The notes below the pieces were generated by a model, which made no database searches, was not told the origin of the DNA, and saw only the letters and a program-made list of their open reading frames with translations. From contig JAEOTA010000006.1 in assembly GCA_016840085.1 (NCBI GenBank), positions 1-64,000 on the forward strand: 64,000 nt of DNA. The letters are read 5' to 3'. The position numbers and the translations under genes were made by a program. Origin of the DNA: Promethearchaeota archaeon. GTDB lineage: Archaea > Asgardarchaeota > Lokiarchaeia > Sigyniarchaeales > SOKP01. Below are positions 8,626 through 18,500 of this stretch, one piece after another. Numbering within the stretch: position 1 is the first letter of the stretch; every line of letters starts with the position of its first letter.

Positions 8626-10272
8626 ATGCAAGATATTAACCTTAAAAAATTAAAACATTTCTCTGGAAGAGAAGGTCCTCTTGTTTTAATAATAATGGAT
8701 GGAATTGGTCTTGGAAGGCGAGATGAAAGCAATGCTTTCTATTTGGCAGATACTCCATTCTTAGATAACTTACAAAAGGAATACCCTAAATTAAATTTAT
8801 ATACCGAGTTAAAAGCTCACGGAACTTCTGTTGGCTTACCTTCGAACGAAGAAATGGGAAATAGTGAAGTAGGACACAATGCTATAGGGGCAGGCAATAT
8901 AGTTAAACAAAGGGCTTTATTAGCTAAAGAGGCAATTCAATCTAAAGAAATATTTAGTACACAAAAATGGCAAAATCTAGCAAGCAGAATCAATAATAAC
9001 GAAAGCACTCTCCACTTTATAGGTTTATTGTCAGATGGTTATGTACATAGCCATATTTCTCATCTAATTGGTTTAATTAGGGGTGCCAAAGATTCAAATG
9101 TTAAAAAGGTAAGAATTCACACATTATTCGATGGTCGAGACGTTCCTCCTCAATCAGCTTTGGTATATATTGAAAAATTAGAAAAAGAATTAAATAATAT
9201 AAAAGCAGATGGACAACATGATTATAGAATCGCCTCAGGTGGAGGAAGAATGCGTGTTACTATGGATAGGTACAATTCTGATTGGGATGTTGTAAAAAGA
9301 GGTTGGGATGCTCATGTCGCGGGAATTCCCGAAAAATTTCCATCATATAAAGGATACTTTTCTTCTGCCCTAGATGCTGTAAACCAAGCAAGAAGTCTAG
9401 AACCAGAGATTATAGATCAATACCTTCCTTCTTTTGTTGTTGTGGACGAGAAAAAAACTCCAATTGGTAAAATGGATGATGGTGATGGCGTTATTTATTT
9501 TAATTTTCGAGGAGATCGTGCAATTCAAATTTCAAGAGCGTTTGAAGATGATAATTTTAATGAATTTAAACGAGAGTTCTATCCTCATGTCCAATATTAT
9601 GGTCTATTACAATATGATGATAACTTAAATATTCCTAATAATTATTTTATCGATCCTCCAAGAATTGATAATACCATGTCTGATTATTTATCCGCCGAAG
9701 GAGTAAATCAGTTTGCAATTGCTGAAACTCATAAATATGGGCATGTGACTTACTTTTGGCGAGGGAATAGAGATCTTAAAATAAAAGGGGAAGATTGTGT
9801 AGAAATTAAATCAGATCCCTCTGAAACAATTAAAAATCATCCTAGGATGAAAGCATATGAAGTCAGAGACGAATTAATCAAAGCGATTATTTCTGATAAA
9901 TATAAATTTTTGAGGGTTAATTTTGCAAATGGTGATATGGTGGGACATACGGGTGTTAAAAGTGCTGCAATGATCGCTGCTGAAATCATTGATGAGTGTG
10001 TAAAAGAAATCGTTGATACGGTTACATCCCTTAATGGTATTACAATAGTTACAGCTGATCACGGAAACCTAGATGAGATGGTAAAATTTAAGACAGCCCA
10101 TACGTTAAATCCTGTAATGTTCGCAATTATTGATTCTGGGTATAACAATGAGTATATAATCAGTGATGAGATTAAAGATCCTGCTTTAGGGAACATTGCT
10201 GCCACAATATTAAATTTATTAGGATATGAGAAACCAGAAGACTATCTAGATTCTCTTATTAAGTTTTTTTAA
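8626..10272 (+). CDS. gpmI: 2,3-bisphosphoglycerate-independent phosphoglycerate mutase
   Basis: The protein interconverts 3- and 2-phosphoglycerate in glycolysis/gluconeogenesis. It has the alkaline-phosphatase-superfamily motifs of iPGM: IMDGIG (metal Asp), NSEVGHNAIGAG with the catalytic Ser near residue 80, LFDGRDVPP, GRMRVTMDRY, NFANGDMVGHTG and TADHGNLDEM. At 548 residues it is the long bacterial-type GpmI, not the shorter ApgM common in archaea, so its ancestry may involve transfer. Monocistronic, cytoplasmic. Confidence 0.93.
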   Translation: MQDINLKKLKHFSGREGPLVLIIMDGIGLGRRDESNAFYLADTPFLDNLQKEYPKLNLYTELKAHGTSVGLPSNEEMGNSEVGHNAIGAGNIVKQRALLAKEAIQSKEIFSTQKWQNLASRINNNESTLHFIGLLSDGYVHSHISHLIGLIRGAKDSNVKKVRIHTLFDGRDVPPQSALVYIEKLEKELNNIKADGQHDYRIASGGGRMRVTMDRYNSDWDVVKRGWDAHVAGIPEKFPSYKGYFSSALDAVNQARSLEPEIIDQYLPSFVVVDEKKTPIGKMDDGDGVIYFNFRGDRAIQISRAFEDDNFNEFKREFYPHVQYYGLLQYDDNLNIPNNYFIDPPRIDNTMSDYLSAEGVNQFAIAETHKYGHVTYFWRGNRDLKIKGEDCVEIKSDPSETIKNHPRMKAYEVRDELIKAIISDKYKFLRVNFANGDMVGHTGVKSAAMIAAEIIDECVKEIVDTVTSLNGITIVTADHGNLDEMVKFKTAHTLNPVMFAIIDSGYNNEYIISDEIKDPALGNIAATILNLLGYEKPEDYLDSLIKFF

Positions 10273-10290
10273 AAAATAAAACCATTTATT

Positions 10291-10698
10291 TTAAAATTTA
10301 AAATCAGATTGCCACTTTTTATAACCCATTTGCCAAAGTTTCAATCGAGGTTTATTCACTTTATTATCTACTTCAATCCCAGGTTTAGGATTATTCATTA
10401 CTTCACGGTAGCGAGAATAGTATTCATCTGCGCTCGGATTCCCTTTAATTAAATCTAAAATTGCTTTTTCCGTGAAATATAAAATCAAATCTGGTTTAAT
10501 ATCCGGGCTATTTTTCGTCATAACTAAGTTATTCTCTTTTTTTTTATACAAAAAGTAATGCAGCTTGAAATCTTTTTCATTAGTAGAGTTTTCCGTAATA
10601 TAATATTCCCAAAATGCGTTTATCTTAAGATGTCTCATTAAATCATAATTAAAACAAAAATAGGTTTTTAATATCTTATATAATTCTTCCGTATCCAT
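10291..10698 (-). CDS. SCP2-like lipid-binding domain protein (copy 2)
   Basis: The 135-residue protein has a pattern like the SCP-2 sterol-carrier fold: a strand PDLILYFTEKAILDLIKGN (compare the family strand-helix leading to a lipid pocket), then a C-terminal KLWQMGYKKW element. It is a diverged paralogue of the product of 12267-12746, sharing the ALSTEA/YFTEKA strand-helix and the MGYxK tail. SCP2 domains bind hydrophobic ligands in the cytoplasm. It starts 12 nt downstream of the aldehyde dehydrogenase stop, so it is probably the last gene of a four-gene operon. The family assignment was made by eye. Confidence 0.55.
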   Translation of the reverse strand: MDTEELYKILKTYFCFNYDLMRHLKINAFWEYYITENSTNEKDFKLHYFLYKKKENNLVMTKNSPDIKPDLILYFTEKAILDLIKGNPSADEYYSRYREVMNNPKPGIEVDNKVNKPRLKLWQMGYKKWQSDFKF

Positions 10699-10710
10699 CG
10701 CATGTTAGGT

Positions 10711-12204
10711 TTATTTTATTTTTTCTAAATTCAATGGCGTACCATCATAAATATATTTCCCGTAAACCAATTCCTGAGGGTAATATTTACACCCAGCGGG
10801 ATACGCAGAGTCTTTAATTCCTCCTAAAGATACAGTAATATCAACGAGCATGGGTCTTGCATTAATGTAAATATTCGCAGCTTCTAATTCGTTCTTAAAA
10901 ATCTCAATATTCTTCAAATTTGATGTGTAAACTACTGCCCTCATACCGTAGTTACTTGCATTTGCTAACCTTATTGCATCTTTCATGTCGTTAGCTTTAG
11001 TAACAGAGCGAACTGGACCGAAAGCTTCTTCTCGCCATAAAAACGGAGCTTTTGAGAGGTCTTCGCACAATTCAGGCTTGATTTCCACCAAAGTTGGCTT
11101 GTAAAATAATCCATAATCCTCACCAGTATCGATTTTTTCGGCGCCTGTATAGATTTTAACACCGTATTTCTTAGCATCTTCCACCATTACATCCATCATC
11201 ATCAGGATTCTCCTGCTTCCTAAAGGACCAATATCTACATCCGGATCTGTAGGATCTCCATATTTTAACTTTTCAATTTCTTTTATTAGGCATTCTATAT
11301 ATTCGTCGTATATATCTCGGTGGACTATAATTCGCTTCATGGAAAAACATTGCTGCCCTGAATTAGTATAACTAGCCATTGCATTCCATTGAGCGACTTG
11401 CTCTAAATTTACATCATCCATTACTATTCCAGCGTCGTTTCCAGCACATTCGAAAAAGAAATTTTTAAATGGTTGAGTATACATAGCAACTCCCATGGAT
11501 CTATCAACAGTTTTTTTCAAGAATTTACCATAACGCACTAAGATATCCTTTGCCGTGTGAGACGATGTAATCGTCATCAAAGTTTTTACTAGGGGAGATT
11601 GGAGAAATACATCCACCGCCCATTCTCCAGGAGCTATAACCAAATCTAAGGCTTCAAGAGCTGGTAAGTTCATTTCTTCCATTATAGAAAACGCTTCCAA
11701 CATAGTTAATGGACAAGCCGTAGAAGGTTTCACTACAGCTGGATTTCCAACTAAATAGTTAGCACCCAGTTGATAAAGAGGGAGGCTTATAGGTGTATTT
11801 CTAGGAGAAAGACATGCTGCCAACCCGTGTGGAATATATCTTATTTTGACGAGTTGCTCCCCTTCTATACTTGTTAATGGTTTTTCTTCTAAGAATTGAT
11901 AATACCAATCGCAAAAACGAAATCCGGTTAACACAATACCCAATTCCCATTCAGAATATTTGATTGGGAGCCCTCCTTCCGCTACGACTAACTCTTTTAA
12001 TTTATTTTTTTTAAAACGCATTTTTCCTGAATATTTAGATAGAATTTGGGCTCGTTCAAAAAAATCCATTTTTTTTAATAGGTGTTGATGTTTATGGACT
12101 TTCTTTATTTTTTCTCGAATTGTTGCGGGTGTATCGGCAGGTATGGTGTCTATAACCTCACCAGTGTATTTATTTTTAATCTGTAATTCTTTAACTTTTG
12201 ACAT
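10711..12204 (-). CDS. Aldehyde dehydrogenase family protein
   Basis: The 497-residue protein has ALDH landmarks: CLSPRNTPISLP (cofactor-binding region), NPAVVKPST (Lys binding the NAD(P) ribose), the general base Glu252 in FFFECAGND, and the catalytic Cys286 in NSGQQCFSMKR. These support NAD(P)-dependent oxidation of an aldehyde, or of an acyl-CoA in the reductive direction. The Glu and Cys contexts are unusual compared with common ALDHs, so the substrate is open. It lies between two SCP2-like proteins, which suggests a hydrophobic substrate (inference). Confidence 0.85.
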   Translation of the reverse strand: MSKVKELQIKNKYTGEVIDTIPADTPATIREKIKKVHKHQHLLKKMDFFERAQILSKYSGKMRFKKNKLKELVVAEGGLPIKYSEWELGIVLTGFRFCDWYYQFLEEKPLTSIEGEQLVKIRYIPHGLAACLSPRNTPISLPLYQLGANYLVGNPAVVKPSTACPLTMLEAFSIMEEMNLPALEALDLVIAPGEWAVDVFLQSPLVKTLMTITSSHTAKDILVRYGKFLKKTVDRSMGVAMYTQPFKNFFFECAGNDAGIVMDDVNLEQVAQWNAMASYTNSGQQCFSMKRIIVHRDIYDEYIECLIKEIEKLKYGDPTDPDVDIGPLGSRRILMMMDVMVEDAKKYGVKIYTGAEKIDTGEDYGLFYKPTLVEIKPELCEDLSKAPFLWREEAFGPVRSVTKANDMKDAIRLANASNYGMRAVVYTSNLKNIEIFKNELEAANIYINARPMLVDITVSLGGIKDSAYPAGCKYYPQELVYGKYIYDGTPLNLEKIK

Positions 12205-12266
12205 TTTTCCTACTTACCTTTATACGTTAATATCATATTAAAACAAAAAATCTCAAAAAAATAAGC

Positions 12267-12746
12267 TTAAATCCTATATATATCATCTTCATTGGATAAA
12301 ATTCCCGCCGATCGCGCGAATTTGCCGTAACCCATATTAATTATTGTTTGCGTTCTTCTATGTAGTTCAAAATCAATCCATCCCTTTTTCTCGTCAGGAT
12401 CGTTGTAAAAAAATCCAAGAAGTTCTGCATATTCCTTTTTCGTGTTTGTCTGGATTAATTTTTTAATTGCTTCCGTCGAAAGCGCTAATTCCAAATCAGA
12501 ATCATACGCTTTCCCCGGTTTAATTTCAATTCCTTGTCCATTACGAAATACATTAAAAATGTCTACAGGAGAATGATCATCATAATCTTCAATCGAATCG
12601 TAAATTGCAAAATCAAAGTTTGACCCATATATTAAATCAGAAAAAATCTCAGGATATTTTGATAAAAATTTGGTATATCTCCTTACTATTTCTGTCTTAT
12701 AAGCCTTTACATCCGTAATTTGAGATAATAATTTTTCTTCCACCAT
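12267..12746 (-). CDS. SCP2-like lipid-binding domain protein (copy 1)
   Basis: The 159-residue protein resembles copy 2 in the strand-helix ELALSTEAIKKLIQTNTK and in the C-terminal TIINMGYGKFARSAG. The YDSDLELALSTEAI stretch fits the SCP2 consensus of a polar strand followed by a helix that lines the lipid pocket. It is 11 nt downstream of the SDR gene and 62 nt upstream of the aldehyde dehydrogenase, on the same strand. No catalytic residues are evident, so it is likely a carrier or partner subunit. Function is inferred. Confidence 0.55.
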   Translation of the reverse strand: MVEEKLLSQITDVKAYKTEIVRRYTKFLSKYPEIFSDLIYGSNFDFAIYDSIEDYDDHSPVDIFNVFRNGQGIEIKPGKAYDSDLELALSTEAIKKLIQTNTKKEYAELLGFFYNDPDEKKGWIDFELHRRTQTIINMGYGKFARSAGILSNEDDIYRI

Positions 12747-12757
12747 TTTTTAAATAT

Positions 12758-13762
12758 CTAACTCTTATTTTTTTCTTTTTCATGAAAATTTTTATACCAA
12801 TCAATTGTCTTTTTTAATCCCTCTCTTAATGGGGTAATTTTATAACCCAATTTTTCAATGGCTTTTTTTGAAGAATATGCTCTATGATATTTAATTGCTC
12901 TAAGTGTAGGTCGCGTTAAATAAGGCACTTTTTTATTGAAAAAAGCTTTTACTTCCAATAACCATGCATAAACCATTGTAACCCAGAATGGAAGCTTTTT
13001 TGCTTTTTTATCTCTTCCAATTTCGGCGATTAAATCTAGATATTCTCTAAATTTGATGTTTTCTCCGCCAAGAATGAAATGATCTCCAAAAATATCTTCT
13101 CTATTGATTACGCTTACTAATACATCTGTTAAATCATAAACATATGAAAAGCAAGTGATCGATTCTCCCTTTCCAGGACACACACCTAAGGGAAGAATTT
13201 TTCCCCTCATAACATCAAAAAGCATCCTTCCAAATATATTAAAATCTCCTGGACCATATACAACTCCTGGATAAAATATTCCCACTTTTAATCCTTTAGG
13301 TATAAGTTCTTTAACTAATTTTTTTGCTTGAAATTTTGATTTCTCATATTCCATAAAAAAATGTTCATTTTCATGAGTTTCATCAACAGGTTCTGCAGGA
13401 GTAGGGCCTAATGCAGTAAAGGAACTAACATAAAATAATTTTAGATTTTTTTCAAGAGTAATCTTAGCGACATTTTCAGTTCCCTTTACATTAATTTCAT
13501 AATAGATTGATTTCTTTTTTGCCCATATTCCTGTATAAGCTGCAAGATGATAAACAATTTCAACATTTTCTACTGCTTTATATAAACTATCAATATCTTG
13601 AACATCTCCGATGACATATTCAATCTTGTTTAAATTTTGAAAGGGTTGAATATTACTATTTTCTCTTATTAATAACTTTAAGTTATGTCCTAAGCTTTGT
13701 AACTTTTTTACTAAAGGAACTCCTATAAAACCTGTACCACCAGTTATGAATATATTTACCAT
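12758..13762 (-). CDS. Extended SDR, NAD-dependent epimerase/3-beta-HSD-like
   Basis: The 334-residue protein has the N-terminal Rossmann motif ITGGTGFIGVPL (TGxxGxxG, residues 6-17), the VYHLAAYTG strand and the catalytic YEKSK (YxxxK). The FYVSSFTALGP strand carries the active-site Ser/Thr. Composition and length match extended SDRs of the dihydroflavonol reductase/3-beta-hydroxysteroid dehydrogenase-like group, which oxidise or reduce a hydroxyl on a bulky substrate. It is the first gene of the SDR-SCP2-ALDH-SCP2 cluster. Confidence 0.82.
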   Translation of the reverse strand: MVNIFITGGTGFIGVPLVKKLQSLGHNLKLLIRENSNIQPFQNLNKIEYVIGDVQDIDSLYKAVENVEIVYHLAAYTGIWAKKKSIYYEINVKGTENVAKITLEKNLKLFYVSSFTALGPTPAEPVDETHENEHFFMEYEKSKFQAKKLVKELIPKGLKVGIFYPGVVYGPGDFNIFGRMLFDVMRGKILPLGVCPGKGESITCFSYVYDLTDVLVSVINREDIFGDHFILGGENIKFREYLDLIAEIGRDKKAKKLPFWVTMVYAWLLEVKAFFNKKVPYLTRPTLRAIKYHRAYSSKKAIEKLGYKITPLREGLKKTIDWYKNFHEKEKNKS

Positions 13763-14027
13763 AGCCAGAATGCCTTAATTCTAAAAACAGAATTTGAAAT
13801 ATTAAAAAGTTACATCATATTAAAGTTAAATCTTGGAGCTACTTAGATTTTACGTCTTTTAATATTAGGAATCTTCGGAATCAACTAGAATTTATGAATC
13901 TTTAGAATTTGTCAAGCTTGTAGAAATTTTACTTTTGTAGTTTAATTGACCGAAAATTCTTAATTCTTTCAATTCCTTTATTTAATTTGAAAGTTTAACA
14001 TTGAAATTATAAAGAGGATAAAGATTT

Positions 14028-15866
14028 TTGAAAAGTCAGAGACTAAAAAGTCAAAGTAGTAGTTTGAAAAGCAACTCAGAATTTCATTTAGAAAAAGATG
14101 ACTTTTTAGAAGCTCGACACAAAGGAGTAAGATCTTGGATTATAAGTCATATGTTTTATAGATCTAATAAATTTCTAATAGTATTATTCTTCACTCTAAT
14201 GATACTATCGTCTTACTTTGGGTCCTTTATTTATGTCATAATCGGAAAAGCGATTGATGTTTTCTCTGCAGGACAATCTAATCAAGTAATTAATTATACA
14301 TTTTTGATATTATTTATTGGATTGGGAAGTCCTATCTCGGGATTATTGGCAAGAACGTTTCGAGAAATTGTTGCTCAGAGAATAGAGAGAGATGTGCGCA
14401 GAGAATTCTATTTAAGTTTGCTAGGTAAAAGTCAATCATTTCATGATAATCAAAGAATAGGAGACATCATGGCTAGGGCAACCAATGACGTAAGATTTTT
14501 GAACTTTTTAATTTCTCCTGCGTTAGCTATGATTTTAGATGCTGGTATAAATCTAATTGTTCCCATTTATTTAATTGGTTCTACTTATCGACTTGAATTA
14601 GTGTTAATTCCAATCATATTTAGTGTCATTTTTATTTTATATCTTCGCAGATTTCTCCGCCTTTTAACCCCTCCGACGGTAAGTAGACGCATTGCTTTCG
14701 GTTATATGAACACTGTTTTAAATGAATCTTTGAGTGGAATTGAAATCGTGAAATCTATGGCTCAGGAAGAACATAGTGTTGAGAGATATAAAGATAGTGC
14801 TATGAGTTATCGAGATGCGGGTATTGAACAAGGTGATATACAGGCAAAATATCTTCCTCTATTACTTCTTTCATTTACAGTTACTTTAGGTTTAACAATC
14901 GCCGTGATTTATAATAGAGCTGGTGTTTTGTCCGTTGGTGATGTACTAGGTTTAATAGGGCTATTATTGCGATTACGATTTCCTGTTAACGCTTCAATAA
15001 GGTCATTTTTAATGGCAAAAGAAGCGATTGTAGGGGGAGATAGGCTTTTAGAAATTATGAATAAGAAATCAGAAATTTACGATGCTGATGATGCTGTATC
15101 TAAAGAAATAGAAGGTAATTTAAAATTTGAGAACGTTAGCTTTTCTTATCCCGGTACCCAAAACAAAGTTCTAAAAAGTATAAATTTTGAGGTATCAGCA
15201 GGACAGACTGTAGCAATAGTAGGAACAACTGGTTCTGGAAAAACAACACTTACAAAATTGATATCACGGTTATATGATGTAAATAACGGTCGAATTTTAA
15301 TTGATGGGATTGACGTCAGAAGTTTTTCTCTACAATCTCTTCGTGACCAAATTGCTTATATTGAACAGGATATTTTTATCTTTTCAGATTCAATTTTGGA
15401 CAATATTTCTTTTGGGCGGGATTCCTCTGAGGAACAAGTAATATCTGTCGCTCAAGAAGCGCAGGCCCATGAATTTATAAAAGATTTGCCAGATCAGTAT
15501 GATACAGAAGTTGGGGAGAGAGGAGTACAATTAAGTGGAGGAGAACGTCAACGAGTTGCAATTGCCCGTGCTTTTCTTACAGATCCAAAAATATTAATCT
15601 TGGATGATTCTAGCTCCTCAATAGATTCAGAAACTGAAGAAAGAATTCAAGAGGGGATTTTTAAGATTTTACGTGGAAGAACTACCTTTATCATAACTCA
15701 TAGGCTTTCTCAGATTAGATGGGCAGATTTAATAATCGTGCTAAACCAAGGTGAGATTGTTAATCAGGGATCCCATGAGTATTTACTAAGAAACTCAAAA
15801 GAATATCAAAAAATCTTTATAAAGCGTTTTGATAAAACTTTAAATGAACTTTTGGGAGGTGAATAA
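14028..15866 (+). CDS. ABC exporter half-transporter, degenerate-site subunit
   Basis: The 612-residue protein has six membrane helices (about 45-330) followed by an ABC ATPase domain. Walker A is VGTTGSGKTT (about 398-406), the signature is the canonical LSGGE (about 502) and the H-loop is ITHR (about 555). Walker B is ILILDDS (about 522-528), with Asp where the catalytic Glu should be. This is the pattern of the non-catalytic Walker B half of a heterodimeric exporter. The start codon is TTG at 14028, with GAGG 10 nt upstream; the next ATG would cut into the first helix. It is 5 nt from its partner gene. Confidence 0.9.
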   Translation: MKSQRLKSQSSSLKSNSEFHLEKDDFLEARHKGVRSWIISHMFYRSNKFLIVLFFTLMILSSYFGSFIYVIIGKAIDVFSAGQSNQVINYTFLILFIGLGSPISGLLARTFREIVAQRIERDVRREFYLSLLGKSQSFHDNQRIGDIMARATNDVRFLNFLISPALAMILDAGINLIVPIYLIGSTYRLELVLIPIIFSVIFILYLRRFLRLLTPPTVSRRIAFGYMNTVLNESLSGIEIVKSMAQEEHSVERYKDSAMSYRDAGIEQGDIQAKYLPLLLLSFTVTLGLTIAVIYNRAGVLSVGDVLGLIGLLLRLRFPVNASIRSFLMAKEAIVGGDRLLEIMNKKSEIYDADDAVSKEIEGNLKFENVSFSYPGTQNKVLKSINFEVSAGQTVAIVGTTGSGKTTLTKLISRLYDVNNGRILIDGIDVRSFSLQSLRDQIAYIEQDIFIFSDSILDNISFGRDSSEEQVISVAQEAQAHEFIKDLPDQYDTEVGERGVQLSGGERQRVAIARAFLTDPKILILDDSSSSIDSETEERIQEGIFKILRGRTTFIITHRLSQIRWADLIIVLNQGEIVNQGSHEYLLRNSKEYQKIFIKRFDKTLNELLGGE

Positions 15867-15871
15867 TTAGA

Positions 15872-17701
15872 ATGTCTAGAAGAATGGGTTATTTTGGACT
15901 AGATGAAGAAGGTTATGATAGAATTTATTCAGATAGAGAATTATTTACTAGAGTTATAAAATTATTTAAACCGTATAGACGTTCTATGGCAATTGTAATT
16001 ACATTTATTTGTCTTTCATCAGTGACTTACGGATTAACTCCTTATCTAATGAGTTTAATTATTAAACAATTAGAATTGAAATCGGATCCCTTAATTTTAG
16101 TCTTTTTTATTATAAGTACCTTAATCTTGAATTCATTAGGATACATTTTTAACTATGTAAACAGGCGCACAGGGAATCGCATGGTATACAGTGTATGCTA
16201 TAATTTACGTAGACATACTAATTTAAGAGTTCTTGAGCAAGATTTATCTTTCTTCGATAAATATCCAACAGGCAGAATTGTAAGTAGGATCAATTCAGAT
16301 GGACAAAAGTTTGGTGGATCAGTTACCATGTTTACAGAATTAATTTCTTCATTTCTAATGTTAATTATCGTACTTATTCCTATGATCTTTATAAGTCTTT
16401 TGTTAACTGGAGTATTCATGTTAATGGTACCTATTGTATTTGCATTTACACTCTCTTTTCGTAAAGTTGCAAGAAGAAAATCAGTGTATGGTCAACGTTC
16501 CTTAGCACAAGTAAATGCCTTTGTACAGGAATCAATGGCAGGAATTCAAATAATTAAAAGTTTTCGCCAAGAAGAGAGTCAATTTGACAATTTTCAAGCA
16601 ATTAATGACCAATCCTTTCGAGTAAACATGAGTAGAGCTTTATATTTATCCATCCTCTTTCCGAGCTTAGATATTCTCATCGCTGTTCTCTATGCTTTAC
16701 TTATATTTTTTGGAGGTAATTTTATCCTCCAAGGAGTGCTAAGTGGGTCAGATATTTATCTGTTTCTTCAAAGTTCGTTAATTTTGTTCGCACCTTTACT
16801 TCAAATTGCTGGTTTTTGGCCCCAATTTCAAGAAGGGCTATCAGCTGCAGAAAGAATCTTTGCTCTTCAGGACTCTCAATCTTATATTAAGCAAGGAGAT
16901 TATGTTTTAGATTCAATAAAAGGAAAAATAGAATTTGAAAATTTAGGATTTGAATATGTGCCTGAGAAACCTGTTTTCAAGGACTTTAATTTGGAAATCC
17001 AACCAGGAGAAACTGTTGCTATCGTAGGTCACACCGGAGCAGGTAAGTCAAGTTTAACAAAAATTTTACTCCGATTATATGAATTTCAATCAGGGGATGT
17101 GCGAATAGATGGTCATAGTATACGAGATATTTCACTTACAGAATTTAGGAGATCTGTAGGATTTATACCTCAAGTCCCATTCCTCTGGGCAGACACTATC
17201 AAAAACAATATTACTTATGGTTCACCAGATGCAACAAGAGAAGATGTAATTTGGTCTTTAGAACAGTCTGGCGGTATGGAATGGATAAAAAATCTTGATA
17301 ATGGACTAGAAACATACGTTCTAGAAAGAGGAAAAGTATTATCAATGGGACAACGGCAATTAATTGTATTTGCGAGAGTTTTATTACAAAATCCATCCAT
17401 TTTGATATTAGACGAGGCTACAGCTTCAGTGGATCCCTTTACAGAACTTCAGATTCAAGAAGCTATGGAGAAAGTAATGCGAGGAAGGACAACTATTGTC
17501 ATTGCCCATAGGCTCACTACCGTTAGAAACGTTGATCGTATAATTGTACTAGATCATGGAAGGATTGTTGAAGAAGGTAATCATGAGAATTTAATGCAAA
17601 GAAATGGGTATTATGCGAGGTTATATAATACATATTTTAGGCATCAATCGTATGAATTTATAGAAGAAATCAAGTCGAAACAAACGGAAGGAACTTTCTA
17701 A
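15872..17701 (+). CDS. ABC exporter half-transporter, catalytic Walker B subunit
   Basis: The 609-residue protein has six membrane helices (about 35-310) and a C-terminal ATPase domain. Walker A is VGHTGAGKSS (about 386-394), Walker B is ILILDEA with the catalytic Glu (about 510-516) and the H-loop is IAHR. Its signature motif is LSMGQ rather than LSGGQ. Paired with the upstream gene this gives one competent ATP site (this Walker B plus the partner's LSGGE) and one degenerate site. The ribosome-binding GGGAGG lies in the end of the upstream gene, so translation may be coupled. Substrate (lipid, drug or peptide) is unknown. Confidence 0.9.
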   Translation: MSRRMGYFGLDEEGYDRIYSDRELFTRVIKLFKPYRRSMAIVITFICLSSVTYGLTPYLMSLIIKQLELKSDPLILVFFIISTLILNSLGYIFNYVNRRTGNRMVYSVCYNLRRHTNLRVLEQDLSFFDKYPTGRIVSRINSDGQKFGGSVTMFTELISSFLMLIIVLIPMIFISLLLTGVFMLMVPIVFAFTLSFRKVARRKSVYGQRSLAQVNAFVQESMAGIQIIKSFRQEESQFDNFQAINDQSFRVNMSRALYLSILFPSLDILIAVLYALLIFFGGNFILQGVLSGSDIYLFLQSSLILFAPLLQIAGFWPQFQEGLSAAERIFALQDSQSYIKQGDYVLDSIKGKIEFENLGFEYVPEKPVFKDFNLEIQPGETVAIVGHTGAGKSSLTKILLRLYEFQSGDVRIDGHSIRDISLTEFRRSVGFIPQVPFLWADTIKNNITYGSPDATREDVIWSLEQSGGMEWIKNLDNGLETYVLERGKVLSMGQRQLIVFARVLLQNPSILILDEATASVDPFTELQIQEAMEKVMRGRTTIVIAHRLTTVRNVDRIIVLDHGRIVEEGNHENLMQRNGYYARLYNTYFRHQSYEFIEEIKSKQTEGTF

Positions 17702-17782
17702 ATTATTCCATAAGATTTAATTATGCTTAAATAATTCATGATTATGAAGAAATTAAAGTTTTAAGATGATTGAAACTTTACA

Positions 17783-18331
17783 ATGCACGAAAAAGAATTT
17801 AACAAAATTTATTCTCAAATAGATTTACCATTTCAAGAAACTAAGCAAGTTTTTCTTAAAATGATATTTAAAACTCTTGAGAGAGAATTTGATCTACAGA
17901 AAAATTCTAAACAAATTTTCATAGATTTAGGTTCTGGAAATGGTCAAGTCATTATTTATTCTGCAATAAACTATGGAATAAGATCAATCGGGATTGAAAT
18001 TGATCCAATCTTAATAAAAGAAGCTAAAATGTCTATAAAATCATTTAAAGATAAAAAGAAAATAAATAAAAAGGCTCTAAGTAAAATAAAAATTATACAT
18101 GGAGATTTTTACAAACATAATTTAAAGTTTTATGATTTTATATATATTTACTCCTTACCTACAATGCAAAAATACCTTAAACATGTGTTTCAGACGGCTA
18201 AAAATGGAGTTATTATTATATCTCATATGTATCCGCTTAAAAATTTTAATAATTACTTAGAAATCAAGTTGATGTTAGAACATAAAAATAAAAATCAAGA
18301 AATTTTTACCTATTTTTATAGAAGAATATAG
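17783..18331 (+). CDS. SAM-dependent methyltransferase
   Basis: The 182-residue protein has a class I methyltransferase core: motif I FIDLGSGNGQVIIYSA (about 47-62), an acidic residue ending strand 2 (GIEIDPI), a GDF loop and a IYIYSLPTMQKYL strand in the position of motif IV. The small size and the LGSGNGQ motif resemble archaeal methyltransferases of the Dot1/SET-independent lysine type, but substrate is not determinable. It is 81 nt downstream of the ABC genes and on the same strand. Confidence 0.75.
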   Translation: MHEKEFNKIYSQIDLPFQETKQVFLKMIFKTLEREFDLQKNSKQIFIDLGSGNGQVIIYSAINYGIRSIGIEIDPILIKEAKMSIKSFKDKKKINKKALSKIKIIHGDFYKHNLKFYDFIYIYSLPTMQKYLKHVFQTAKNGVIIISHMYPLKNFNNYLEIKLMLEHKNKNQEIFTYFYRRI

Positions 18332-18500
18332 TTCGATATCCTAAAATATTTATTACAATTGAATTAGAGAACTTGCAGCCTACAAACATTAGAATACTTT
18401 ATTATTCCAAAAAATAAAATTATAAATAAAAACAAAATAAATAAATATATAATTTTAAAATTAGAATGACATTTTTATAAAAAATGGTGGAAAATTACAA

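Noticed and set aside
13763..14027. Repeated AATTTGAA/AGAATTT words between the SDR and ABC genes
   Set aside because: They are expected in AT-rich intergenic DNA; they have no regular spacing and no flanking cas genes.
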